Assembly (NCBI GenBank): GCA_027625915.1
Contig: JANTQA010000051.1
Span: forward strand, 6,386,501-6,450,500
DNA: 64,000 nt
From: Anaeramoeba flamelloides
Lineage: Eukaryota; Metamonada; Anaeramoebidae
Reading direction: 5' to 3'
Shown here: positions 48,674 through 59,874 of the stretch, in pieces
Layout: the number at the start of each line of letters is the position of its first letter
Position numbering within the stretch: the stretch's first letter is position 1
Program-made: the position numbers and the translations under genes
Notes under the pieces: model-generated
Seen by the model: the letters and a program-made list of their open reading frames with translations, nothing else
Told to the model about the DNA's origin: nothing
Database searches by the model: none

Positions 48674-50224
48674 ATGAATAAATACTCCTTTTCTTCTGAA
48701 TTAGCTTGTCAAGATTTAGTTAAAATTCAAAATGATTTCAAAGGAGTTACTTCTTTTAGTGAACGCTTAAACAAACTGCAAAAATGGAGACCCAATTGCA
48801 TTAAAGGGCTGCCTCCAAGTTACTTAAGAAAAGATTTTGTCAAAGACAAAAATAAAGCCAAGTTACCTACCAAAGTTAAAATCAAGCGTGACTGTATTAC
48901 CGATCTTGTCTTGTTGTGTTCGAAAGGGAAAAAAACAATTGAACGAGGACTTGCAACTTTTTTTAAAAAATATTTCTCGTTAAGGAACGTTTCGAATTAT
49001 TCGAGGGAGTGGTTAATCTTTGCACCTCAAAAAGATTTTTCAAAAATGAAAAATAACAAAACACAACAAAAACTTGATGAACAACAAAGCCAACCAAAGC
49101 AATTGAAAAAACTGAAATCTTCAAAGAGATCAAAAGCATCGAATCAAAGAAAGCGATCAACTAAATCAAATAAATCAAAAAACAAAAAAAATAGTAACCT
49201 TTCAACAAATCAACAAAGGGACAAATTAATCATTACAAGCCAAGAAAAAAAATCACAGGATCCTAAATACCAAAAAAAAAAAAAAAATTTCAAGAGCTTT
49301 GGGGGTTTCTCTTCGCTTGAGGAATGCCCATTAAAAATTAGTCGATGTGAAAAATCTGGAAAAATAAATTTTCATAAAAATATGAATGGTGCAACGCAAC
49401 ATTATACTTCATTACATTTCAAAAAAGAATTCCCTTCTGGAAACACTCAAAAGTTAAATGCTAGTCTCTTCGATTTGCAACAAAAATTGGAAAAAAAATT
49501 TCAATCACAAAGAAGAAGGCATAAAAGAAGATTCCAAAAAAGAAAAAGCAAGTTATTGCAAGAGCCAATTCATAAAAAACCCAAGCACAATTCCGGAAAA
49601 AACACACAAAGAAGAAAGAGATTCAAAAAAAAAATCGTTTTATGCAATAATTATAAAAAATTTTTGAAAGAAAAAGAACACCTTCAACGTGAAAGAGATT
49701 TGAAACAAGAACAGAAATATGAACAGAAATGTGAACAGAAATGTGAACAGAAATATGAACAGAAATATGAACAGAAATGTGAACAAAAATATGAACAGAC
49801 GCAAGGGCAAGAAGTAAAACAAGAACAACTGAAACTAATAAACGATTATGAAAACGAAGAAGGACAAATTACAAGCCAAATACAGGATCACACCCACTTA
49901 CAATTAAACCAAAACCAAGAAAATGTGGATGCCGAGGATTGGTACAATTTTGAAAAGAATGATGATCAACAAAATACATTATTCAAAATGGGAGAACCAC
50001 TCGAAATGTTTTCAATTCCAATCCTCGATTCCTCACCAGTCTCAGTTCAAGTCGACAATTCAAATCAAGGTTTACAATTTTTTTTAGAAACAGACGACTT
50101 ATTGACAGAAGAATTCCCAAATTTGAAAAATGGGTTCTCCCCATTTATGGATGATATGTTTGATGACTTTGACAGTAATTTAATACCGTTTCCAAATGAC
50201 GGAACACAATTTGGTTTTGACTAA
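48674..50224 (+). CDS. Basic, repeat-bearing protein with acidic C-terminus (unidentified)
   Basis: About 516 residues from ATG 48674 to TAA 50222-50224 in one exon; a TTG-started extension upstream is not used. Residues ~1-125 are the most ordered part (LVKIQNDFKGVTSFSERLNK, LVLLCSKGKKTIERGL), with no family recognised. Residues ~130-210 and 290-360 are very Lys/Arg/Gln/Ser-rich and could bind nucleic acid. A run of EQKY/EQKC units follows (~residues 357-385). The C-terminal ~100 residues are acidic with bulky hydrophobics (LETDDLLTEEF, FMDDMFDDFDSNL), the pattern of transactivation domains. A transcriptional regulator is a reasonable guess, not a conclusion. An upstream exon cannot be excluded because TTTTTATAG precedes the start. 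Confidence 0.75.
   Translation: MNKYSFSSELACQDLVKIQNDFKGVTSFSERLNKLQKWRPNCIKGLPPSYLRKDFVKDKNKAKLPTKVKIKRDCITDLVLLCSKGKKTIERGLATFFKKYFSLRNVSNYSREWLIFAPQKDFSKMKNNKTQQKLDEQQSQPKQLKKLKSSKRSKASNQRKRSTKSNKSKNKKNSNLSTNQQRDKLIITSQEKKSQDPKYQKKKKNFKSFGGFSSLEECPLKISRCEKSGKINFHKNMNGATQHYTSLHFKKEFPSGNTQKLNASLFDLQQKLEKKFQSQRRRHKRRFQKRKSKLLQEPIHKKPKHNSGKNTQRRKRFKKKIVLCNNYKKFLKEKEHLQRERDLKQEQKYEQKCEQKCEQKYEQKYEQKCEQKYEQTQGQEVKQEQLKLINDYENEEGQITSQIQDHTHLQLNQNQENVDAEDWYNFEKNDDQQNTLFKMGEPLEMFSIPILDSSPVSVQVDNSNQGLQFFLETDDLLTEEFPNLKNGFSPFMDDMFDDFDSNLIPFPNDGTQFGFD
49706..49800 (+). repeat. 12-bp coding tandem repeat (EQKY/EQKC)
   Basis: About eight copies of GAACAGAAATRT inside the basic protein gene, each coding for Glu-Gln-Lys-Tyr/Cys. 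In the opposite strand the repeat gives a spurious Phe/Leu-rich frame. Confidence 0.9.
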
Positions 50225-52671
50225 TTTAGGATTTCTACGTGAAAGAAAGCGAAACGAATTCCTTTAATTTTTGTTTAATTCTTGAAACATTTGTTTTTTT
50301 ATTTTCTTTTTCTTTCTTCATTCTTTTTTCTCTCTTATTTGTTTTTCTTTTCTCTTTTTGATTTTTTCTCTCTTGTTTGTTTCTCTTTTCTCTTTTTGAT
50401 TTTGGAGAAAAGTATTGTTTCCAATTTTTTTTTATTTTGTGCCATCAGTTTCTATCTTGAATTTGTTTTGTTGTCAATCTTTATTTTTTTCTTTTGTGAT
50501 TATATGATTTTTCTTTATTTTCAATTTTTTTTTTTTTTTTCTTTTTCTGTGTGTATTTGGATTGTATTTTTTATTAATCTGAAACCAAATTTCTCTTTAA
50601 CTATTTAAATTAAAATAAAAATAACCAAAAATAATACACAAAAACATCAAATATCAATACAAATAATTATTTAAATATTTTTTTTGAACAAATTATTGTA
50701 TTTAATATTCGTGTTGTGTATTAAAAAAAGAGAAAAAACCTGTTTTTAAAGCTTATTGTTTTTTTAACTTTTTCAATAAAATAAACTCCATTTTAAAAAT
50801 TATACCAACAATAACTCGGAAAATTTTTTCAAAAAAAATCTCTAAATTTTGTATTTTTGAAATACACTCATATAATAAACCTTATTACACATAACAATTT
50901 TGAAAAACGTTTACAACTTAATTAGATATTAATCGGAATTGAAAAAAAAAATGAAAAGTTTTCAGTAATATTTTTTTCATTTTTAATTGTAAAATTTTTG
51001 AAATTTTTATACGAATTAGTTGAGAGATTATTTTAATTTTTTTTTTTGATAGTATAAAAAGAATCATATTTTTCAATTTATAAAATAAAATCAAATATTA
51101 CTTTCAAAGTATATCACTAAATTAAATTGAAAAAATGCTTTTTTTTTTATGTTTTTGGAATATTTTTTATCATTTTATTTTATTTTCATATTTGAGTTTT
51201 TATGTATTTTCCATATTGTTTTTTTCTGCAAATTGTTTTAATATTATTTTTTCTTACTTTATGTTCAATCTAAAGTTCCTTCATTGTAACTAATTTCAAA
51301 AATTTAAATATTTGAAAAACAGATTTTTTTTTCAAATGTTGGGAATTTTAAAAAGAGCTTTTTCGAATCTTTATGAGTTTGATAGCTATCTTTTCTTAAT
51401 GATATAGCATGATGATAACTTTGAAAAAATAATTTATAAAAAATGTATAAATGGAATCCAATATGTAGTTTTGGCTAACTTTAATTTTCAGAATTTATTT
51501 TTCCTTGGTGTTAACTGAAAACATAAATTGAAAAAAAAAATATATCCTTTAGTATTCAAGATCAATTAATAATTAAATATGATTTATAATTCACTTTTAA
51601 ATCCTTCTATATGTATAAAAACCCGATATTTTAAAAATTAAAAAAAAATAAAACCCAAAAACTAAAAAAAAGCGAGTCACAATTTTTGAAGTACGCATTA
51701 CGGATTATTTATTACCAAACTTTCACTGAAAAAAAGTTTAACAACAAGATTTTTTGCTAAGAATAATTAAAGAAATTTTAAAGGACATTAAATATGCTCA
51801 ATTTTCTTATTTATTATATTTTTTTTGGAAGATCTTTTTTTTTCGACATGATCCTTTGCAAATAAAAAAATTTGAAAAAAAAAAAAAACAAGAAAAAAAA
51901 CAAAAAGAAAAAGAAATATATATAAGAAAAAAAGAAAAAGAAAACAAAAAAAGAAGAAGAAAAAGAAAGATAATTAAAATATAAATCGATAATAATAATA
52001 ATATCATTTACATGACCAAATTAAAAACTATCCACTGTCATTAAATTTTTCAGAATTTGAAATATTTGAGTAAAATCTTTGAGTATATGAAATTATTTCG
52101 AATTCTAGAAAAACGTTGTTAACTTTTTTTTTTAATTTGAGAAATAAAAAGAAAAACCCTATATAATTTATTTTATTTTCTCCAATTAAAAAAGAAACCA
52201 GTCACTTAACGGCTTTCTAGGGTACTTTTCGACACTTTTCGACACATCCCAAGAATTCACAGGAGGAAATCAAACCTGATAGTAAGATAATCACTCAGAT
52301 ATAAATTTCACAATCCGTGATTAATAATTGGTATTCCATGAATCTCAAAAAAAAATTACTTTAGCTTTGGAACAAAGGTTTTATTTCTTTTGAAGATTTG
52401 GAAGTTGTAAAATTATTTGATCTTATAAATATTCTTTATACTAAATTATTTTGAAAGTAGAGTAGATTAGGTTTATAAAACAGAAATTGAATAAAAAATG
52501 TTTTTAAATATATTTGGTTTGACAAGTAATAATGATAATTTGGATACTAACAATCCGAAAAAAAAAACACCCTTGACATTATATTTTCATTTTATATATA
52601 ATGATATCCAATATCAGTAATTATAAGAATCATCTCTATACTGATATCTTTATTATTTCTTTTTTTTTCTA
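50225..52671. other. Intergenic, T-rich then repeat-bearing
   Basis: Starts with a long T/C-rich 3' flank of the basic-protein gene (a 108-codon Phe/Ser-rich plus-strand frame at 50282-50608 is composition-driven). Includes the dispersed repeat at 51530-51950 and the block near 52000 shared with 26195. No gene. Confidence 0.5.
51530..51950. repeat. Dispersed repeat, partner of 19255-19720
   Basis: Direct diverged copy of 19255-19720 (CTTTCACTGAAAAAAAGTT at 51719-51737). Followed at 52000-52045 by a block also present near 26195. Confidence 0.6.
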
Positions 52672-53701
52672 GTAAACCCGTGAAAACAATACCTGACATC
52701 TAAATAATCCCGTACAAGATTTTTAATAGTGAATATTAGTAAAATTGATGTGTAATTTCTTTAATTTAAAATCAAATCCTTTTTTTAAGAATAAAATATT
52801 TTCAATGATAACTCGCCCACTTCATAGAATGATGATTAATGAAATCACACTTGTTCAAAACCTCATCCAACCAATCATAAAAAATATCTGATAATTATTG
52901 TCTTCCCAAACTCTAGTAAACTTCTATATAACTCGATTGTTTTCTATTAAAAAAGTTGATACAGACTATATTCCAAAAATTTGGAAACAGTAAAAACAGT
53001 TGAAAGAATAACAATACTACAATTTAAATTCAATTTGGAAATAATTTTGATTTTTAAAATTATTTCATTTTTTGTCTTTTTTGTTTTGTTTTCATTTCCT
53101 TTTTTCTAGTTACGCAATCTGTTTGGTTAGATCTGGATTTTTTTTCAATGGTTGATAGAAGGTTAGTGTTGAGTTTGTTAAATTGGAAAATCACATACAA
53201 TTGGTATATGTTATCTTATCGTTTGATCTATCAACAATTGCTGGTGAAATTTCAACAAATTTAACCAATACTTTTTTTGTTACGCGTGTTTTATTATTGT
53301 GGACACACATAGTTTTTATTTTTGAATTTTATATTTTTTTTCTTTTATTTAGATTAAAATGATTACTAATTAAAACATTAATACTGGGCAACTAAAATGT
53401 TGTTTTATATTAGGTTTTGAAAAATACAATAAATTGGGTTTTTTTTTGGCCTATTTTTGATTTTGGGTCTGTCCAAATTTTTGGAATGGGGTTTACTTAG
53501 GCTATCAAACAATTGCCTGAGTATTCTATAGACACCCCACTTTAATGAAATTTAGGTAGGTTTATTACTCGGCTCATAAAAAAATTGGTTATTTATAAAA
53601 AGGATTTGATTGAAAATAAATGAAATTATACAACAATTTTGCTAATATTCACAATTCAAAATCTTGTCCGTGATTATTTTCATATCAGGTATTTTTTTCC
53701 A
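52672..53701. mobile_element. MITE family 3, copy 2, split by a MITE-2
   Basis: Matches 7734-8222 on both sides of an inserted MITE-2 (52962-53493). Outer ends carry the AATACCTGACAT and ATATCAGGTATTTTTTTCC inverted termini with TA flanks (52670-52671, 53702-53703). Confidence 0.75.
52962..53493. mobile_element. MITE family 2 copy (532 bp) nested in MITE 3
   Basis: Same length and sequence as 44327-44853 with minor changes; TA flanks at 52960-52961 and 53494-53495. The right end reads GTCCAAATTTTTGGAATGGG. Confidence 0.85.
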
Positions 53702-53703
53702 TA

Positions 53704-54126
53704 CTATAATTGTTTCAAGATATATTCTTCCAAAGATTAGGTAATCTTTGTTTCCTTAAAACCAATTGAATGTTGGGTGAATTTCTTAAAATAACAGTTT
53801 TTATTCTTAATTTTGAAAAAAAAAAAAACAGTGTTATTTTCTATTTTATCAGTAATCGATATTTTTTTTAAATTGTACAAAGAAACATAATTAATAAAAA
53901 AACAATAAAAAATAATATTCTAATTTGTTTTTTTTTTTTTTTTTGAGAAACGAAAATGTTTTGTACTTTTATAAGAATAGAATTAAGATATGTGTAAAGA
54001 TATAATTACTTTTCTAAGAATATAATTAATGTATATGCTTGTAGGATATATTATAATTGATTCAATTTGAAAGTAAAATAAAAAATTATTATTTATCGCA
54101 AAATTTATGATAAACAAGAAATTTGT
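53704..54126. other. 3' flank of the proteasome beta-3 gene
   Basis: AT-rich with A and T runs; no gene or repeat recognised. Confidence 0.5.
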
Positions 54127-54744
54127 TTAATCTTTTCTAGTTCTCAATCTTTTTGTTGTGATCCCGTCTTTTGTTAAAACATGTACAACTGATCCCCAAC
54201 CAGACAATGCGTCTCTGTCTACTGCTGCAAGTAAGCATTGTGAAATTACTTCAAAGAGCTCGTCTGGCTCCATATTTTCTTTATAAAAGGTTTCGCAAAC
54301 ACCCATTAAGGACTCCTCCCCTGTTCCTGCAACAACAAAGCTCTTTGGGAACTCCATTGCTCCGATCAAGTCTGTTGCGCACAAAAAGGGTGTGTAGTCC
54401 TCTCCTTCAAGACCAGCAATAATTGGTGTAATAAAATATGGTCCAAACCTTTTGGAATATAATGTTTGGGCAACGTTATGAGCAAAGGTTTTTGGAGAAA
54501 TTTCTCGTTCTTCTTCTAAATTATACAGATTCATTTGAAATTTGAATGATTCCCTTAAAGTTAAAATATCTGTATTCAAACCAGTCATCCCAAAAAGCGT
54601 ACGGTTGTTGATTTTGAAGATGCGATTCGAGTCAAGTGCTACTGTTTGGTTCCTGACACCAAACCTTGTGTCGCCGGCAATAGCAACACAGTTTTTTCCT
54701 GCCATTGCTACGATAGTCGATCCATTATATTGGAAAATACTCAC
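54127..54744 (-). CDS. PSMB3: 20S proteasome subunit beta type-3
   Basis: The frame encodes 205 residues, the same length as human PSMB3, and aligns end to end: SIFQYNGSTIVAMAGKNCVA, KRFGPYFITPIIAGL, PFLCATDLIGA, AVDRDALSGWG and the basic C-terminal end (TTKRLRTRKD). Beta-3 is a structural, non-catalytic subunit of the inner ring. The frame opens with GTG, not ATG, at the position of the conserved first Met, and the sequence there is GTGAGT after AAAAA. The family start Met-Ser-Ile is recovered if an intron ends AAAAAG and the start codon is split A|TG, or if the Ser codon is split. The true start exon then lies upstream (above 54744) and was not found. Identification is certain; the first codon is not. 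Confidence 0.95.
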   Translation of the reverse strand: MSIFQYNGSTIVAMAGKNCVAIAGDTRFGVRNQTVALDSNRIFKINNRTLFGMTGLNTDILTLRESFKFQMNLYNLEEEREISPKTFAHNVAQTLYSKRFGPYFITPIIAGLEGEDYTPFLCATDLIGAMEFPKSFVVAGTGEESLMGVCETFYKENMEPDELFEVISQCLLAAVDRDALSGWGSVVHVLTKDGITTKRLRTRKD

Positions 54745-57563
54745 TTTTTATTTGTTTACGTAACACGATCGGTTTTTGTTTCAATTTGGGAGAGCATTGG
54801 TATTATTTTTTTTTTATTGGTTTTTGTTTTTTTGTTTTTAGTTTTTAGTGTTTTGTTTTTTGTTTGTTGTTTTTAGTTTTTTTCATGTCAAAATAAAAAA
54901 AGGAAAAAAAAAGTGGTGAATAAAGAAGCGACTAAAAAATGTAAAGTGATGAAGTAAAAAATTAGAACATACTTTAGGTTGGTGTTTATTTGTTTATTTA
55001 AAGCTAATTTCAAATTTTTTAAATTTAAAAAAATGACTTTTTCCTTTTCACATTTTAACCATAAAAAATTTAATTAAAAATAGATTTCTATTATAATCTA
55101 ATTTTTGAATACCTTTAATCCATTAGTTCAATTTTTTAAGACCTAATTCAAAAAATTTCAAAGAATAAAAGAAATAGTATAACCTATTTTGAAATTTCTT
55201 TTTTTTTCTTTTATCGCCAGCTGAGTTTCTTAAAAACACCAATTGTTGACTCTTAAATATGACCAAAGTTTTTTGTTTTGTTTGGGATATCATCTAAAGG
55301 TTTTTTTGTTCTAATAAATCTCAAAATTGAAAACTTCTGTTTGAATAATAAATCGTGCATAATTTTCACTTTATTGTTGTTTTCCTTTTTCAATATAAGA
55401 TCTTTTTAATAATAGATAGTGTTTTGGGATTCACTATTTATTTGTTAGGATTGTATTGGGTGATTTTGGTGAACAAAGAATCCTAAATGTAAGAATTTTG
55501 AATTAAAAAAGATAAAAAGGAAGTCATATTTGGAACCTTTTATTTTTTGAATAACAGTCTTATTTGATGTATGAAAATCATTGTCATTAAACACAATAAA
55601 CAATTTACATCTACTTGATAAAAGTTCCAACTAAAAGTTATATAAAGTGGAACTTAAAACCATCTAATTCCTAAGTTTTAAGAATTTTTATTAACACTTG
55701 ATAAAACGATTATTCTTACTTATTTAAGAAAGATCTAAAATAAAAACATTAGTGGGGGATGTATGAATCAAAAAACATAAGAATTGTGTCTTTTATCTCT
55801 TGAGATCACAAAGTACTTTTATATTTCAAATTTAGAGGAATTCAATATTTTATCTAAATTAATTCTTAATTTTTAGTTGGTTGTTTTTTACCAAAGATTG
55901 TTTCAAGATTGAAAAGAAAGAATTCATTTTCTAATAACTAAACCATTTAATTATGCAAGTGGGATTGTTGTAGGCGGGCGAGTTGCATGTATCTAAAGGG
56001 TTTGAATGGATATTAGAAAAAAAAATTACTTTATAAATTTTCAAAATTCGAAGTCATTTTTTGAACTTTTTTGAATTTTTTTTTTGCTGATTTTTTTTTC
56101 GATTGTTTTTTTGACCTAATTCATTTGCAATTTTTTTTTTATTACAAGGTTGATAGTCACTTGGATAAAAACTTGTTGTTCTAATGTTACTGAAAGTGTT
56201 CAAAAATTGTTGTAGAGAAATAAAATTGATTTCTATTGGGTTTTATTTGATCTTAAATAGGAAATAAAAACGAATATTGTTGTTTTTCTCAATAGGGAAC
56301 AAATAATTTGAGTTTTTCAATTTTTCAGAAAATCTTTTGATTTTTGTGTTTTATTTCATAAGTGTTATCAACTTTTCTTTGGTGTGTATTATTCTTCTTA
56401 ATTCTTATTTGTTCTTCAAATGTCAATTATCAAAAACAATTAATATTTGAAAAATAATACTGGACAACTTTGACTGTAACAAAGTTTACTTTTACAGATA
56501 TAATATGGAAATTTGGATTTAAGTAATCTCCTTTAAAACCTGGGTTATTTTCATACTTTAAATATAAATGTTAAACTTGAATTAAGAATTGCCAATGATA
56601 AATTCACGAAAATGGTATGTATATTTCAAAAAAATTTTGACTTTTTTCCTGTTTCTGTCAAGATCCAGAAGAACTATTATAGTTCAAATTTAGAGGAATT
56701 CTATATTTTTCCTCATCTGATTCTTAACGAGAAACTTGAAACTGAAAAAAAGAAACCCATCCCTTATGAATAAGACTATATTTTTTAAAAAAATTTTTTA
56801 TTGGGAACCAGATAATTCACAATTTTGAAGAATAATTGTTGGGTTTTGTTTTTCAATTTCCAACTCAGCATTAAGAATCTGATCTAGTAAAAATTTGAAA
56901 TTCCAAAAATTCAGAAATTTAATACTATTATTTTCCAATTAAAAAATGAAAATTTTTAGTCCATATACCAAATATTTTTCTCATTTATAAGTTGAAGAAA
57001 ATCCACAGATCTTGACCAAAACAACATCATTTAAAAATGATATTTTTAGGCACTTAATTAAACTTCCTTCTTCGAATCCAATACAAAATTTTTTCTCTGT
57101 TCATTTGATTGTAGCAGTCATAATTAATACACATTTTAGAAATTGAAAGTAAAAATTTTCATTTATTAATTAGAAAATAGCTTTAGTTTTTCATGATCGC
57201 ACAATAAAAAGATCATAATTCAACCATGTTTTGGACTATCACCCCCACTGTGGCTTTATTTTTTACAGACCTTAAAATCATTAAAATTTTATCTGAAAGT
57301 TCAAATTGTACTCTCTAAAATTGATTTTGAAAAGATCCGTGTCTTTTTTACACTTCCTATTAACATAAAAATTTCAAGAACTAAAATAAATGTTTTTATT
57401 GTTTATTTTGAAAATTTGAGATATTAAAAAAACAATTCAACCTTAACTTAATTCTCTTTGTAAACAACAGTTTTAAAATACAAACCAGATGATAAAAAGA
57501 GAAACACAAAACCCAAACTAAAAGTGATATCATCAATTTATTTTTTTCTAAAAAGACTTTCAA
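54745..57563. other. Divergent intergenic region between PSMB3 and the 57564 gene
   Basis: 2.8 kb. Next to PSMB3 it has a T/G-rich 5' flank that should contain the missing first exon. A small GC-rich patch (GTAGGCGGGCGAGTTGC, ~55970) stands out. A 61-codon minus-strand frame at 55445-55630 is unconvincing. No gene seen. Confidence 0.45.
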
Positions 57564-58626
57564 ATGAACCAAAACGAAAACCTAAAAACCTTAATTCTTT
57601 CACTTCCAAACACTTGCTGTTATCAAATTACTGAAGAAGAACCAAAAAAACTCATTTTAAGTGGTGATGTAAACATTTACTCTATTGGCAACAATCTGTT
57701 TAGTTGTAAATTAAACCAACAAATATATGAAACAAAAACCGGTGACACTATTCTTTACAAAATTGATAAGTACCATTATGCTATACCAAACCAGGGCGCT
57801 TTTTTTGGAATTAAATTATCGAGGTTTTTACTTTCTTTTTTCTTTGATAATTTTGCTTTGCCAATTCTTTTTTGTTTCAAAAAAAAGGCAGATCCAACAA
57901 CCATCAACTTTTCAATTTTATTCAAGTTATTTTTTGGTATTGTGCTTTTCAAAGAAGTTTTTTGTTTGTCATTGTAAATAATATATTTCAAATTCGATCC
58001 TTGTCTTCAAATTTCAAAAAAAAAAATTAAAATAACAAAGTGGTAATGTATTAAAATCGATAATCTCTGAAGAACTTTAAAGAGTTTTTTTTTTTCCACG
58101 TGTACTAGACACGTACTAATTTCCACTCTAACTGACAACTCTTGAATAAAAAGTGTTCGATTCAATGATTTTTTGAATTCATTCATCCCATCAAAAACTC
58201 TAACTTGAAAAACTAACAGCCTTTTGTAGATCTGTTTCTGATTGGACAGTTACTGTTTACCAAAAATCCAAGGACTTTTTTTGTTCTAATTCCAAATTAG
58301 AGTTTATTCTTAAGGACTACTTTTGCAATTCAACAAATGGACCCAACGCAATTTGTTCCGATCTCATTTTAAAATTTAAAAGGAATGATCTTGAAAATAT
58401 TCTCCAGTTAGGATCAAAAAAGCATGGTATGTCATTTTTTAAATGAAAAATTCACTAAGAAATTTTGAGACTCCTGAACTTGAACATCTTGTTAAGGATC
58501 GTGAAAAGGAAAAAGAAAAATAATAACGGTTTTCTTAATTTAAAAAACGCTTCTCAATAGGTGTGTTTCACGTTTTTTTTTTCTTCTCATTTTAAACCAG
58601 AATGTGGATTGCCGCCTGAAATCTGA
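57564..58626 (+). CDS. Unidentified small three-exon gene
   Basis: Exons 57564-57823 (donor GTTTTT, phase 2), 58230-58426 (acceptor CTTTTGTAG, donor GTATGT, phase 1) and 58601-58626 (acceptor ATTTTAAACCAG after a T/C-rich tract, TGA stop); ~160 residues. Exon 1 starts MNQNENLKTLILSLPNTCC, followed by YQITEEEPKKLILSGDV. Exon 2 includes SVSDWTVTVYQKSK and ICSDLILKFKRNDLENIL; the end is ECGLPPEI. All three junction phases agree. The N-terminal beta-rich pattern recalls sister-chromatid cohesion factor DCC1, but the similarity is too weak to name it, and it is much shorter. A partial decayed duplicate of exon 2 and the following intron lies downstream (59185-59440). Confidence 0.6.
58427..58600 (+). 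other. 174-bp intron with conserved-looking side frame
   Basis: GTATGT donor, CAG acceptor. Inside is an ATG-started frame at ~58443-58523 (ending NFETPELEHLVKDREKEK) whose middle is also preserved in the downstream duplicate (NFDVHELDHLAKD). An alternative transcript ending here cannot be excluded. Confidence 0.5.
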
Positions 58627-59184
58627 ATTAAAAACACTTCGAACCGTTTCCTAATTTAACAATTCTCAAATACAAGGTTTACTTTGTGAAATATTATTAA
58701 AAATAGTTATTAGCATTTTTTTGCAAAAGTTATTGAAATTAAATTCACGTAAAAAAGTTAACTGAGAACGATAAATGTTAAAAGAACAAAGTTTTCCAAT
58801 TTGAGAGTTGTTTATTTCTTATTTTTATAATTTAAGATACTTGTCAGTTATTACCTTTTATTTTTTTTCAGTTCTCAAAAGATATTTTTTATTTGCAGAA
58901 AAATAATTTTCAATTTTTGAAAATTCTTTTTTTAGACAAAGTGAGAAAAATTGAAAATCAAATTTCTTTTTTTTTGTGTAACTCAGAATCTAAGATTAAT
59001 TTTAAAAAAAAAGTTTCAAGAGAATTTTTTAAAGAGAATTTTTTTGACAAATATTTTATCTTTCTCCTTTTCTTTATTTTTTTTTAAAATTCAACTTTAA
59101 AATCTCAGATTATGTTTCCATGTCTTTAGTAACTTGAAAACTCAAAAAAACAATTCATTTACCCTTAATTAATAAAAAAAAAAA

Positions 59185-59440
59185 AGGAACAAAAATATTC
59201 AGTTAAGGACTATTTTTACAATTCAACGAATAGTCTTTAAACAATTTGTTCCAATCTCATTTTAAAACACAAAGTAAAGATCTTTAAAATATTCTCTAAT
59301 TTGGATCAAAAGATCATTTTAGGATATTATTGAAATGAAAAAAATCACCACAAAATTTTGATGTACATGAACTCGACCACCTTGCTAAGGACTGTCTATA
59401 ATAATCACGATTTTTTAACATTAAGGAAGTAAGTACATTT
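59185..59440 (+). pseudogene. Decayed partial duplicate of exon 2 and intron of the 57564 gene
   Basis: Direct copy of ~58310-58550, about 870 bp downstream: TTAAGGACTATTTTTACAAT, AATTTGTTCCAATCTCATTT and GAACTCGACCACCTTGCTAA correspond to the gene's blocks. The frame carries a TAA after AATAGTCTT and other changes. Because intron sequence is retained it is a DNA-level duplication, not a retrocopy. Confidence 0.75.
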
Positions 59441-59574
59441 TACCATTTTGAAAAATTTTAATTGTATTAACATTACTTAAAAAATTTTTTTGAGTGACAC
59501 CAGATATTGAAACTTTGAAACCAAAATACCATTCTCTACTCTATTTGTGAAAAGAAACATAAACCCAAAATAAA

Positions 59575-59874
59575 TCAGATTGTAATCTTTAATTTTTTCA
59601 ATTTTTTGAACATTTTTTTTGATTCGATTTTTGGTTTTATTAAATTTGGTTTTGGATCTAAAGATGTGTTTATACAAACAATTGAAATTAACCAAACAAT
59701 AAACCAACAAAATATACCCGAAAAGGTATGAATTTGAAACAAATATTTTCTTTTAGAAGACCAAACACGAAAGATCACCTTTCCAAATAAATTTGTTGAA
59801 ATCAAGAATGAAAAAAATATAATCGACCAAAGCCTATTTTCGAAGATTGGTATACTTCTGTTCTTATTTTGCAT
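59575..59874 (-). CDS. Two-helix membrane protein, possibly V-ATPase subunit e
   Basis: 99 residues from ATG 59874 to TGA 59575. Two hydrophobic helices: residues ~15-32 (LWSIIFFSFLISTNLF) and ~52-70 (FCWFIVWLISIVCI), then a Lys-rich tail. The second helix with its CW..VWL pattern and a following N...DPKPN resembles V-ATPase subunit e (ATP6V0E), in which a CC-[WY]-[LM]-x-W-L helix is followed by NPL. Length (99 against ~70-81) and overall match leave doubt. A second, shifted minus-strand frame (59477-59710) overlaps it and is probably a shadow. Confidence 0.45.
   Translation of the reverse strand: MQNKNRSIPIFENRLWSIIFFSFLISTNLFGKVIFRVWSSKRKYLFQIHTFSGIFCWFIVWLISIVCINTSLDPKPNLIKPKIESKKMFKKLKKLKITI

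Noticed and set aside
59477-59710. 77-codon minus-strand ORF
   Set aside because: Overlaps the better frame 59575-59874 in another phase.
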